Positions 10,431-20,990 of a stretch of 64,000 nucleotides of DNA are shown here, piece by piece. Below the pieces are notes generated by a model. The model searched no databases. It was not told the origin of the DNA and worked only from the letters and a program-made list of their open reading frames with translations. The position numbers and the translations under genes are program-made. Numbering within the stretch: the first letter of the stretch is position 1; every line of letters begins with the position of its first letter. Origin of the DNA: Notospermus geniculatus. Its lineage: Eukaryota; Nemertea; Pilidiophora; Heteronemertea; Lineidae. The stretch spans positions 343,520-407,519 of the forward strand of contig NMRB01000045.1 of the NCBI GenBank assembly GCA_002633025.1, given 5' to 3'.

Positions 10431-12625
10431 CTACTGCAATACGGAATGCTAAATCTGATTATTATAGTCATTTATATAATTCTCTGAATGATCCTACAAC
10501 TTGCTCTAAGAAATGGTGGAAATTAATTAAATCAGTGTATGGGTCAAATACATCCTCTACTATTCCTGATCTTGTAATTAATAATGTTGTCATTGATGAA
10601 CTTGTTGATAAGTGCAATATTCTAAACAATTTCTTTGCTGAACAATGTAATTTAGACGAGTCTAATGCTGTATTACCTGAGCTTAGGCCGCGTGGTCCTG
10701 TACTTGATGTGCCTTATATATCAGAGGGAACCGTTAAGACTAAATTGGGTTCCCTGGTCTTATCTAAAGCAAATGGACCAGACGGTCTCTCTAATTTTAT
10801 GTTAAAAAACTTATCAACAGGTTTGTCAAGGCCACTTTCTTTACTTTTTAATTATTCACTGGCCTCTGGAGTGTTTCCAAGTAACTGGAAATCTGCCAAT
10901 GTCATTCCTTTGTTCAAAAAGGGAGACAAGTCCTCTCCTTCATCTTACCGTCCTGTTTCTTTATTAAGCTGTATGTCGAAGGTTTTTGAACACTGTATTG
11001 CAGACCATCTCTTTGACTTCCTGTTGAGTAATGATTTGATATCTAAAAAGCAATCTGGCTTTATTCCTGGTGACTCAACCATTAATCAACTTGTTGTTAT
11101 GACCGACACAATCTTGTGTGCCTTTGAAAGAGGTAATGAAGTTAATGCTGTTTTTTTAGACATTAGTAAAGCCTTTGATCGTGTTTGGCATAAGGGGTTA
11201 CTCCACAAACTGCACTCATATGGAATTCAAAATAATTCGCTTGCATGGTTTTCATCTTACTTGTTAAATCGCAGGCAGCGTGTTGTTATTAATGGCGTAT
11301 CATCAACTTATGTTGAAATGAAATCTGGGGTTCCCCAGGGCTCAGTCTTGGGTCCTATACTTTTCTTGGTATATATTAATGACCTTGTCGATGTAGTTCA
11401 ATCAAATATGTTTCTTTTTGCTGACGACAGTACAATCCTTAATGAATGCATTGATCTACGTACGTCAATCCGAACTCTTAACGATGATCTTATGGCCATT
11501 GAAAACTGGGCAGCAGTATGGCTGGTCGATTTTAATCCTCTTAAATCAGAAGCTATGACTTTTTCATCAAGGAGAGTACCGTCTTCGCTGGAGAATCAGT
11601 TAATATTCCGTAGAAAATTCATTAAACCTGTCTCTGTTCACAAGCATCTTGGTATTCATCTTAATGTGAGTCTCCATTGGAGTGACCATATTGGTCTTTT
11701 AAGTTCTAAGTGTATGAAAAGATTGAACATTTTAAGGAAATTTAAATATAAATTGCCAAGAGCAACGCTTAATACTATGTATATCACCATGATAAGATCT
11801 TTGATGGAATACGGTATTGTTTTATTCTACGGTAAAGAGTCTTCTGTTACCAAAAACCTTGAATCAATTCAATATCAAGCTGGTCTCATTGTTTCAGGTG
11901 CGATGAAATACTCTAGTTATGAAAAAGTCCGTATTGAACTTGGCTGGCCTAAAATTTCAGAAAGAGCTTCTTTCCTTAAATCGGCTCTCTTTTATAAAGC
12001 TATTAATGGCCTAACCACTGCTTATTTCTCTAAATATATCACTGACAAATGCAGAAGGGCTGGCGGTGTTGGGAATTTACGTGCTTCTTTTCAGTATTTA
12101 CTCCCTTTTGGAAGAACTGAACGTTATATTGATTCATTCTTACCATCCACCTGTAAACAATGGAACCAGCTTCCAACTAGTATTTCGAGTGCGCCAACGT
12201 TACTTACCTTTAAAACACGTTATAAAAAACATTACTTTTGTAAACCTATTTTTGGTGCTACGACCGGGTCCCGTTATCTCAGCGTCCTGCATACACGCTT
12301 CAGAATTGGCTTTACTTCCCTTCATAATGATCTCTTCTCACGATCCCTCTGTGAATCACCAGTTTGTGACTGTATGCAGGACGTTGAGTCATACCAACAC
12401 TATTTTCTTTACTGTGACAGGTATATCGCAGCACGATGGCGACTCTTTGAAGATATCAGTCTGATTTGTGAGCAATGCAATCTGAATCCCTTAAACTTTC
12501 CTGATGACATCCTATTAGATCATTTGATCAATGGTTTTAAATATCAATTCATGTCCCTGAATCCCTCGCTGTTCTTGGCGGTACAGAAGTTCATTAAGGA
12601 TTCAAATCGTTTTACTATGAATTAA
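10431..12625 (+). pseudogene. LINE reverse transcriptase (3' part of ORF2)
   Basis: The frame is open from just after the SINE to the stop at 12625. Reverse transcriptase blocks are in order: KANGPDGLS, YRPVSLLS, KQSGFIPGDST, VFLDISKAFD (motif A), GVPQGSVLGP (motif B), LFADDST (motif C, with F for Y and the two catalytic Asp kept), and HKHLGIHL. A C-terminal Cys/His cluster (CESPVCDC ... YQHYFLYC) resembles the terminal zinc-knuckle-like region of many LINEs. The RT half has no stop, so it is recently active or still intact, but it is cut off from its endonuclease. Confidence 0.9.
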
Positions 12626-12913
12626 GATGAATTAAGATGATATAACCCTTTATCTTCACTTATCATCTTAATGTTCCTCCTCCTGTTATATCTTTATGTA
12701 GGTCCTTACCTTCGTTTGGTTTCTTCTGTTCTTGCTACCGTGGAGATTTTCACTTTTACCTTTACTTATCCGTACAATTATTATTATTTTTGTCTGGGAG
12801 CTTTGCACCTCGCACGCCATTTCCTTAATTTATTTGTATTGGGTAGCCTCAATGTGTCTTTGACACGCCGGCACCCATTGGATTAGTAAATAAATAAATA
12901 AACCGAAAAAAAA

Positions 12914-13529
12914 GAACGGGAATTTTTCTCGGCGGATCGGTTCTTGGAACGGAATAGCGAAACCTCACTAGTATTCTGCATCCTCGTCGCCAAATGCAGG
13001 GTTCTAGATGACAAACGAATGTCCACACGTGGAATGAATAAACATTATGAGCCAGCGACACCACCGTTGGACCAGGTTATTCTTGAAAAGATGGTAGCTA
13101 TTAACTGCATGACCAACATGATGAGAGATCGTGGTCCATAGTACTCACTGGATACCCAATGATCTTTCCTGGAGAAGAAACATAAAACGTACTGAGTAGT
13201 TAGTAAAAACATGCTCGGTAAGAAGTTCCTGAAGGTTTGAAACCCACTGATGACCCACCCAGGTGAAAGGTCAGCTGAACGGAAGTGAGAAAAATAAGAT
13301 CCTCGAAGCAGTGAATATTTCTTGCGATCAAAGTCAAGTTGGTCGAATTCCAATTTCTAGCAACTGACACCTTAAATTATTGAGAAAATTAAGCCTTTCG
13401 CCCCAGTGTTGGAGAATGTATGATTACACTACAATGCACGTAGTAGCATGCGTAGTTTACCAAGTCGTCAATAGAGGTCTTCCTTAACAGGGTAGGTGTA
13501 ATGCAGGATTGGGAAGCAATACTGTGGTC
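12914..13529. other. Right flank of copy 1, no supported gene
   Basis: This stretch continues the duplicated block after the LINE and ends at about 13387. The equivalent stretch in copy 2 leads straight into a BEN-like exon (19205-19415) that is not present here, so copy 1 stops short of it. A 102-aa minus-strand frame (13045-13353) is conserved in both copies, but its sequence does not resemble a known domain and may be intronic. Confidence 0.4.
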
Positions 13530-13850
13530 CTTTAAAACACCGTTTTCTTTATCTTTCTCTAAAAAATAATGTAAACCGCATCAGAATGACTGAGAATATT
13601 CCGTTTTTGTCATTGTCTACCACCACGACGATTCTTCAGTCAGCGCCACCCTCGGACACCCATGGAACCAGGTTTGATGACAACGTAGTTCCCAAACTCA
13701 CCGCCCGACGGTGGCGCTGACTGATGAATCGCCGTGGTGGTCATGGTGGTGGACGATGACAAAAAAAGAATATTCTGTGATATGATCAGGGATTCTGATG
13801 TGGTTTACATTATTTTTGAGAGAGACAGAAAGAAAAAGACATTTTAAAGA
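13530..13850. mobile_element. Foldback/MITE-like long inverted repeat
   Basis: The left arm (CTTTAAAACACCGTTTTC ... CAGTCAGCGCCACC) and right arm (GGTGGCGCTGACTGATGAAT ... ACATTTTAAAG) are inverted copies of about 145 bp with small mismatches. The unique centre around the CCCATGGAACCAGG region is only about 35 bp. No target duplication was settled. Confidence 0.7.
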
Positions 13851-14457
13851 AATGACGATACAATAACAGTACAAAAGGTGTGGAGGACAGTGGTAGACGG
13901 TGGAGGATGGTAGGCCTAATTAGGCTAGCACGACCGCTATTCATCTGCTGACCCAGAAGAGAAAATTTATGTCATGGCGCAGACTACATGGAGCGCCAGA
14001 TTTCTCAGAAGCTCATCACTATTAGGCCCGTGATATTAGGCCTACCCAAAACTACCCTAGGCCCAGCTGCATGCAGGCCCAGGCCAGTGCATCTCTGCAG
14101 CTCTCAACAACAGGTAGGCCTAGGGTACGCATTGCATGCACTGCATGCAACATGCATGCAGTTCTCTCAACAACCTGAATAGGCCTAGGCCTAAATAGCC
14201 TCAGACCTACCTTGCCAAAATTGGCCATTTTTCCCAATCCCACTTCACAGTCGTTCTTCTCCTCTTTTCACAGGCTTTTTCCATTTTACAAGAGCACATT
14301 CAGGCATGATCAGTTTGAAATTGAAGAGAAACCCAGAGCATCCATGCACCATGCATGACATGTGCAACAAAACTGCTTGAAATTTGAACAAGGAGGGAAA
14401 ATGAAAACAAGGCTGTGATTGGCTATTTTGGTCTGGAAATGTTCAATATCTGTCAGC

Positions 14458-14860
14458 TTATTTCAACTTTGCAGTAATATATAGATTAGTTTCCACTTCT
14501 GGAATTAACTTGAACTTTATCTCTGTCAGTTGCCGTGTCAGTTACGATAAAGTTCAACACATTTCAAGTTATTTCAAGAAAACTGGAAGTTTCCAAACTT
14601 GCAAATACTTGAAATAATCTGTGAAAGAAAAGTTCAAGAAATAGCAAGTTACTTGAATAACAGGGAAAATTGAAGTTCAAGGTTTGCCAACTTGGTGCAA
14701 CCTGAATAAAATAAGCTCAAGATCATTCAAATAACTTGAAATATAATTTTTTCATCCCAAATCTAAAGTTCAAATTCGTGCAATCTTGGAAGTTGAATTT
14801 CAAGGTCTGACAAGTTCTCTCAACTTCCCACAAATCGAAGTTTCGCAGGGGTCCATCTGA
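14458..14860. repeat. Tract of repeated CTTGAA/TTCAAG words
   Basis: More than a dozen copies of TTCAAG, CTTGAA, AAGTTCAA and ACTTGAAAT in both orientations occur in about 400 bases, without a fixed period. It borders the left edge of duplication copy 2 and resembles the AAGTTGAAC tract before copy 1. No coding sequence is seen. Confidence 0.45.
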
Positions 14861-15513
14861 AGTTGAATTCTGCGGTATTGGAACACCTGTCAAAGTTGGA
14901 TGAAGTTGATCTGAGAGGTTCAACTTTTTGCAACATCGGATCGGTCGGCCTTGGAGTTGACCAGAGTTCACCGAATTCCAGTATCTGCAACTAAGTTGAA
15001 CTCTGCTGTTGGTAAATTGAAAGGAGTTGAACTTTTAAGGATCATAAAAACTCAACTGTGCTTACTGTCAACAATTTGCCTCAACCCCGCCCCATATCGT
15101 GCTTTAATCATGTGCCGTGGTGAGAAAACTTTGATAAATCATTTAGGCCTATGCCAAACAAGAACATGGAACACTTACATCAAAGTTGCACGAATTTCAA
15201 GCTGTCTTAGACTTACAGACTCCGCAAAACACATAGGCCTACACCGCCGCTCCTTCACACAGTCCGTGTACGAAATATGTCCGTATCTGACAGAAAGACA
15301 AAATGATGGTGCGCTTTCCAATCTAATTTTGTCCGGTGTCGATTCTAAACAATATACAAACAGATATTTTGACAAACGTCTATCAGACTGGGATGGAGCA
15401 ACGCTCACCATGGAGGCCGCCATCATTCTGATGACGTCACGATTCGATCGCTAATATAAGTCAGTTTCTGCACAAGGCACGCTAATGTCCAATCCTCCTT
15501 GGGTTATGCCTAA

Positions 15514-15689
15514 CGCCCGTTGTACACGGTAGGATTTTTTTGTACTAAAAATTATAAATGAGGCTCATGAAGGGTGATTTCGGTCATAGGCTACTGATTG
15601 GCTGCTGAAAGGCATTGTGAACACCCATTTAAGCCCCATTTATAATTTTTAGTACAAGAAAAATCCTACGTGTAGGCCTACAACGGGCA
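15514..15689. mobile_element. Intact Harbinger-type MITE, TAA target duplication
   Basis: About 176 bp with ~45-bp terminal inverted repeats (CGCCCGTTGTACACGGTAGG at the left end). It is flanked by TAA at 15511-15513 and 15690-15692. The right arm has gained an extra AGGCCT. It is the uninterrupted counterpart of 5732-6805. Confidence 0.85.
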
Positions 15690-15779
15690 TAACCGGTAGC
15701 CGCCGCTGTTTCTCCTTTTTGTTCGTCATCACCACCGCCGACAGTAGCACTGCCGCTGACATGTACCTGATGAAACAGG

Positions 15780-16009
15780 CACCTCGCTTCGTGTAAGGCG
15801 AGAAGGTGTTTGATCCACTCTGCCTGAGAGGGGTAGCCGTCGCATTTTCGCTGCGTTTCCCATTCATCCTAGGCACTGCCTATCCGTATTCTGGATTCGT
15901 CACTCTTTCTTTTCGATTTCTTCACGGGCCTCTTCTTCTCATACGAGGAGAAGGGCAAACGCCTCCTTCGTTTCTGTGGACATGGTGGACTTTCATTGTC
16001 GTCCGCCAT
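15780..16009 (-). pseudogene. Broken exon with basic N-terminus and RIRIGSA motif
   Basis: From an ATG at 16009 the frame reads MADDNESPPCPQKRRRRLPF..., then KKSKRKSDESRIRIGSA and a TAG. Past the stop the same frame continues DEWETQRKCDGYPSQAEWIKHLLA. The 'R(V/I)xIGxAFxxW ... A ... LL' arrangement is a recurrent opening of uncharacterised multi-copy animal proteins, with a basic nuclear-localisation-like run before it. The stop marks it as decayed. The piece after 15950 also exists in copy 1 (6810-7081), truncated at the N. Confidence 0.35.
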
Positions 16010-16104
16010 TTTGTTTGCCTTGTCTCGCTCTGCATGGCGCAAAGGTTGTTGGGAAGTTTGCATTTTCTTACAAAATATTCAGTCTAAGAAAATAAATACA
16101 GCAA

Positions 16105-16328
16105 CAGTAGGCCTATCTGAGATTGTCTTGAATTCCTCGAAATTGCTTGGGCCAATAAGATGCAACAGCACAACCCTCTTTCTGGCAGCGGTCGTAATGT
16201 CCGTGGCAGGCAGAGAGGTAATTCTCCAGCCGTTTTACCCACTTGTCCCAGAGTGCACCAGCGTTTGAGTGGTCATCACCGAGGACAGAGTCAAATGTTT
16301 CCACACTGGGAAACTTCATAGCTGCCAT
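16105..16328 (-). pseudogene. Gypsy-type gag N-terminal fragment, frameshifted
   Basis: The frame from the ATG at 16328 reads MAAMKFPSVETF... then LWDKWVKRLENYLSA. Shortly after (near 16218) the frame changes, and the neighbouring frame supplies ATDITTAARKRVVLLHLIG. The pattern 'W..W..R.ENYL.A..I.....KR..LLH..G' is the start of capsid-type gag proteins of Ty3/gypsy-like retrotransposons. No protease or polymerase follows, so only the gag head is present. Confidence 0.7.
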
Positions 16329-16503
16329 GTTGGATTTTGGTAGTGCAGTTTTGAGACACACGTGATGCACTTCAACTCGCTTGTCCTACTCCCTGAACAC
16401 TCAAAATACACCTTGTACTTATGACACAAAGCTATTCACTATTCTGTTATCTCAGTAAAACTAGCACTGTACGGTAGCGCCATCTACACCATGAGACACG
16501 ACC

Positions 16504-16656
16504 AAGGCCCGGTTGCACCAGTCATACCTAGGTCAACTTTGTGCTGAAGCTGACCTCAAAGTCGTTCTCAACCTCAAATTGTAATGGCAAAACATATTAC
16601 TTAGTTGAGGTCAACCTCAAACTTAACTTTGAGCACAGCTGGTGCAACCGGGCCCT
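16504..16656. mobile_element. Short MITE with GGCCCGGTTGCACCAG ends
   Basis: The left GGCCCGGTTGCACCAG is matched inverted by CTGGTGCAACCGGGCCC at the right. Inside, GGTCAACTTTG.GC and GCTGACCTCAAAG words pair with TTGAGGTCAACCTCAAA-type words, giving a hairpin of about 150 bp. No ORF. Confidence 0.75.
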
Positions 16657-17492
16657 AATGTCGGATGAACACATGTGACGATCCTATTCTCGGACAAAAA
16701 TCGGACAGCACCCGTGGCCCAATTCAGCGGCAATTTCACTACACTACGAAATATCTACCCAGACTGCCTCAAGGGGTAAGAGGACACACCGTACCATGTA
16801 TAAAACCAGGCATATACAGGCTTTACACCCGAAATGTAGTAGTAAGACGAACCGAAGACACGGTCGGAATATTTTGGCAAACAATCAAGATCGCGTCCAT
16901 ATGAAATTGGCATCGCCGACTTTTCAACATCAAACAAAAGTATTAAGATCGAATAGAAAACATCTTATAACACTTACAGAACGTTGGTGGTCGTTTAAAC
17001 TCACAATCAACCCATATGAGACCAAGTTTGTCCATAAAAAACATGCTAAATCAGCATAAAAAGACAGACAGCCGCGAGGCCATCCCGTCTTGACGAAAAA
17101 TCAATTGCGTAGTGCGGCGCTGCAATCAGACCAATCACAGCACGCAGTGTGACCCAAACAACACCCACGGAACTCTGGCGGGAAATTCAAATATGGCGAC
17201 AACACAGAGCAGTTACCCTCCCATCCTTGATCCCCCCCCAAAGAGTGCTATTTGTGGGTACACTTGTGAAAATGTTGACCGGTCCCCTACAGCTATATTT
17301 CGAGTTGGCTGAAGGTTCACTGGAACAACTTAAACATTTCACCAACACCTGATGGATGTAACATTTTTATGTGGTCACTCATTTCCTATTTTAAAAGTGT
17401 TGGATTTAACCATTTTGGAGAGGGAGGTGATCCAACAACAGAAGCAGTCATGCCATATTGTAATTGTCATTATACTGACAGTCCACATATTA

Positions 17493-18595
17493 CTAATTTC
17501 CAACATAGTCCTGGAGCGAAGGCGCCTCCATTCCAAAATAAGCTCCAGTCTGGGATCCATACAGGCATGTATGGAGATTCGTCAGCGATCCGGCCAGCAA
17601 TGAGAACTTCCCCTCTGGTTGGAGGAAAACTTTGAGGTCCTTCTTGAAATCAACAAATGCCCAGTACTTAAGTATTTTGCCAAAGGTCCACTCTACGGAA
17701 GTGTGGGGTGCAGACATGGCAGTATTGAAGTCCTGCTCAAATTGGTTCAGTTCCATTGCTCCTTGTCTGAACGGCGATATCAACCAAGGACGGACAGGAT
17801 AGGCTGGGTCGCCATATATGCAATAATGGCCGCCATTTTCAGTCCTTGGCAATTGCTCCAATTGGTCATGGAGCCCACTTTCGCGCAGTATACCAGCATC
17901 GTGCCTCCTTCCTTCGACTGGACCCCAGAGGTTTGCAATAAGTCCATTTGGGAGTGTAAGGGATTGAAACTTTAAGGCATGTACCCGTTTGTGGCCGTTA
18001 TATACCGCGCGCTGAAATCTGATCGGTCTGCAAATTGGTCTCACTGTTCCGTCTATGAAGCCGAAACAATTTGTAAGAGGTGCACCTGCCGCATGTACCG
18101 CCTCCGCATACGAGGAAAGACGGTGAGCATCCTACCATGGCTGGTTCAGTCGATTCAGCAGATGGCCGTGTGTATCGTGTGTATCGTAAATAAAATTCAC
18201 AGTTTCAGTGATGACCTGTGACAAGACAGACTTGGGCCTGCCGAAAAGTTCCTCTAAGTCGCCCAGTCTATTCGGATATACAAATCTTCTTAGGGTAATA
18301 CAGAGAGCCTCCTCGGTCGTGGCGACACATCGATTCCTGCACTCGATTATTGGTGGAATTTGCAGTACCTGCATGATTTGATGAATGTCATCTTTCAGAA
18401 AACGAAATTTATCAAGACTTTGAGCATCGCTCAAACTTTCTAGATTACCGTAAAACGAGTCCAGTTTGGATCATACATGTAGGTTGTTTCCTTCCTTTCA
18501 AACAGCAAATTCTCAACTGTAATCTCCAGGAGTTCTTCATCATCAAATTCTACAGCCAGATTGATTAAATTTCGCGCTTCAACCCTTGCCGCCAT
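17493..18595 (-). pseudogene. PIF/Harbinger transposase, copy 2 (decayed)
   Basis: This is the counterpart of 7807-8900 with the same DDE blocks (DGTMRPICRP, GRRHDAGILRES, YGDPAYP, SVEWTFGKI). The N-terminal frame (18132-18434) is open where copy 1 has a stop, but ends at a TAG at about 18132 replacing a Leu codon after NQPW. A 9-bp tandem duplication adds a DTH triplet. Each copy therefore has a different nonsense mutation, and neither can make the full transposase. Confidence 0.85.
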
Positions 18596-19204
18596 TTTCG
18601 TTTCGTCTCATAGAAACCGTGCCTAAGGCGTCTGGTGCCATCTAGGCCTATTGTTAACATCTGTAACCTTTATTTCTCGGTTCGGGATAGCGAAAACCCA
18701 AATTTCATTTCCGAGAACGGGAACGGGAATTTTCCTCGGCGGATCGGTTCTCGGAACGGAACAGCGAAACCTCACTAGTATTCTGCATCCTCGTCGCCAA
18801 ATGCAGGGTTCTAGATGACAAACGAAGTCCACACGTGGAATGAATAAACATTATGAGCCAGCGACACCACCGATGGACCAGGTTAGTCTTGAAAAGATGG
18901 TAGCTATTAACTGCATGACCAACATGATGAGAGATCGTGGTCCATAGTACTCACTGGATACCCAATGATCTTTCCTGGAGAAGAAAAATAAAACGTACTG
19001 AGTAGTTAGTAAAAACATGCTCGATAAGAAGTTCCTGAAGGTTTGAAACCCACTGATGACCCACCCAGGTGAAAGGTCAGCTGAACGGAAGTGAGAAAAA
19101 TAAGATCCTCGAAGCAGTGAATATTTCTTGCGATCAAAGTCAAGTTGGTCGAATTCCAATTTCTAGCAACTGACACCTTAAATTATTGAGAAAAGTGCAC
19201 TTAC

Positions 19205-19415
19205 CTCGAAGAATTGACACCACAGTGGCTGACATAGCAGGTTTTGAACTGTTCTCTCCAGTCAAACTCAAATGGGCCATCTCATCTCGTGTGTAAATTG
19301 ACACCACCAAATTGCTTACATACTTCCGCCATTTTTTGTCCTTTGATCCTTTCTTTATCATGTCGAGCTTTTCCTGATCAATCAAGTCCGTTATTTCTGT
19401 GGCATGTGACCACTC
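19205..19415 (-). CDS. BEN-domain-like exon
   Basis: The exon is bounded by a good acceptor (TTAACTCCTTTCAG) and donor (CGAG|GTAAGTGC) and is open throughout for 70 codons. It includes WRKYVSNLVVSIYTRDEMAH followed by LSLTGENSS and KPAMSATVVSILRG. The order 'L(V)..(I/V)(F/Y)(S/T)..E(L/M)A..S(L)TG ... KP.(L/M) ... I' fits the C-terminal half of BEN domains, a DNA- and protein-binding module. The rest of the gene was not located, so it could be an orphan exon of a transposon-associated protein. Confidence 0.45.
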
Positions 19416-19794
19416 CTGAAAGGAGTTAATACAAAATTAGAAATTGACTTGTCAGTGTCACTGTCAGTCAATTTAAGAGCACCCACGATTTGTATTAAAA
19501 ATAGTGCCAATGGCGCTGTGTCCACTTGGCTTGAAGCACAGTGGTGGGAATCATCAGCAACCCCATAAAAGCCATTTCAGTACAAACATGCCAAATTGCC
19601 ATATGAATGTCTTGACTATGAAAATGTACCTCAGTTTAAGGTGACAAAAGCTTAGCTGACAAATGCAAGCAATGTGACTATCATGTACAACAAGATGGCC
19701 CCTGACAGCCATAGTGCAAATTAAATCCAGCCAGTATTTGAGGGGCATAGGCTAGAGGGTACCGGTACCTAGATTCACGAACAAACACAAACGA
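19416..19794. other. Spacer, no supported gene
   Basis: Intron-like sequence upstream of the BEN-like exon (minus strand). No repeats or coding stretches beyond chance were seen. Confidence 0.4.
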
Positions 19795-20354
19795 TCATCG
19801 TGCAATATAGCAGAGGCCTCAGGATGGGTTGCATCAAACGTGTTGGCAATCTGGATCAAGACAAAACTAGCCATATCTGGCGAGGGTTTATCCCCAAATG
19901 TGACACTTGTGAGCTTGTACACGTCTTGCGCTCTGGTGGTGCCGAGATCCCGCCACAGGAATCGGTGGATTCTTCATCTGTATCTAGGCTTGACCTGGAG
20001 GATCATCTTGGGAATATCCCCCACGATGGCAACGACCTTGTCTCTGAAGCGAAGAAGAACTCCAAGAAGATTTCCAATCTGCTTTGGTCCCTTGAGTAAG
20101 AAAGAATTCAGGGAGATGCCTTGATATGGACACGCTGGGTCAAAAACCACTCTGAGGGGTGTGCTTGGTTTATCTGTCCTGTACACACCGTGGTGGGGTA
20201 GATAATACAATGTTCCTTGAGTAGGTTCCTCCGGAGATAGGCCTACCTGCACAGCCCACCCTTTATCCAAGTACTCGTGAACAGCAGCACTATTGTTCAT
20301 GGAATTGGAAGCTTTCTTTGGATTCTTCAGCAGACTTCTTTCCAATGAAGTCAA
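19795..20354 (-). pseudogene. BEL/Pao retrotransposon reverse transcriptase fragment
   Basis: The frame contains YYLPHHGVYR, STPLRVVFDPACPYQGISLN, LLKGPKQIGNLLGVLLRFRD and VGDIPKMILQV, the first half of BEL/Pao reverse transcriptase including motif A (D in GDIPKM). A TGA follows PRYR. The same frame continues past it with RIHRFLWRD and DVYKLTSVTFGDKPSPDMAS, the next blocks of the family, until homology is lost near 19795, before the YxDD active-site box. Truncated and carrying a nonsense codon. Confidence 0.82.
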
Positions 20355-20384
20355 TTTCCCAACTTCTTACCTCTTCCTGGATTT

Positions 20385-20990
20385 CATATTTTCGTAGATT
20401 TCCGAAAGGGTTGATATTGCCACTTTCATAGCGCTGCCATATGCGTCCACTGAGAAATATAAATTGGTGTTCTGCCAGTGATCATGGCATTGATCGATAA
20501 CAAGCCTGAAGATCGGTGTAATCCTTAGCTGTTATACCGCACAGTGCTCTCAGATGCTTTTGGCCACATTCCAAATCACGGACAGGCTCATTGCCGGAGA
20601 CGAAGTTAAGTTGGTCATTAAAAAACGCTAATTCGTCTTCTGAAAAAATGAGTTGATCCAGTTGACAGAGGTCCTCCCTTCTTGTCTCCCAATACAGTTA
20701 CTGGTCTTCATCACTTGCAGCAGATCTTCCCAGTATCTAGAGTGATTAGATGGTCTTCCTACGAACTCCTGCACAGAGCCCTTTTTTCTCCGGATGTTTC
20801 TGCTTGTATTCTATATCGTCCAAATAGTTGGTTTTGTCATAGACGCATGCAGGAGAACATCATGAGGTAGTGCAAATGATTCAGGATGGCGCTGTGATCA
20901 TGCCAAAATTTCATGTGGCAGGTTCTATCGACAGCCTTCAGACAGTTTACGTAGAAATGGAACGAATGAATGATGCAGGAATACATCTCA
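20385..20990 (-). pseudogene. Coding-like remnants of an unidentified multi-copy protein
   Basis: On the minus strand one frame near 20870-20960 gives MKFWHDHSAILNHLHYLMMF, and another around 20480-20640 gives DELAFFNDQLNFVSGNEPVR then LECGQKHLRALCGITAKDY. Both look strongly protein-like and I associate similar phrases with uncharacterised multi-copy proteins of invertebrates, but I cannot name the family. Stops and frame changes separate the pieces. The foldback at 20990-21835 interrupts it upstream. Confidence 0.35.

Larger units (their letters stand above)
9038..12913 (+). mobile_element. LINE retrotransposon, CR1/L2/Jockey group, inserted in copy 1
   Basis: The element encodes an apurinic-type endonuclease followed by reverse transcriptase, with a (AAAT)n / AAACCGAAAAAAAA tail. 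It is flanked by the 12-bp target duplication GAACGGGAATTT (9026-9037 and 12914-12925), which occurs once at the empty site in copy 2 (around 18718-18730). It appears 5'-truncated, because the endonuclease begins without a methionine inside the element and there is no ORF1. A SINE interrupts the endonuclease-RT linker at 10146-10430. The insertion is younger than the segmental duplication, since copy 2 lacks it. Confidence 0.92.
5083..13387. repeat. Segmental duplication, copy 1
   Basis: From GTCCATCTGAAGTTGAATTC at about 5083 to TTAAATTATTGAGAAAA at about 13387 this block matches 14851-19193 almost base for base. Differences are a 0.9-kb nested element (5776-6671), absence of about 0.8 kb at the single N at 7082, a 3.9-kb LINE insertion (9038-12913) and scattered substitutions. 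It is a direct (same-strand) duplication with both copies about 5-10 kb apart. Confidence 0.9.
14851..19193. repeat. Segmental duplication, copy 2
   Basis: This is the second copy of the block at 5083-13387, in the same orientation. It lacks the nested element and the LINE, showing the two empty sites, and contains about 0.8 kb (15951-16770) that is missing from copy 1 at the single N. Homology ends at about 19193, twelve bases before the splice donor of the BEN-like exon. Confidence 0.9.

Noticed and set aside
12066-12464. 132-aa frame overlapping the reverse transcriptase
   Set aside because: It is a shadow frame of the LINE C-terminal region with no domain of its own.
13045-13353. 102-aa minus-strand frame conserved in both duplicate copies
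   Set aside because: Conservation is explained by the recent duplication; the sequence contains splice-like signals and no recognisable domain.
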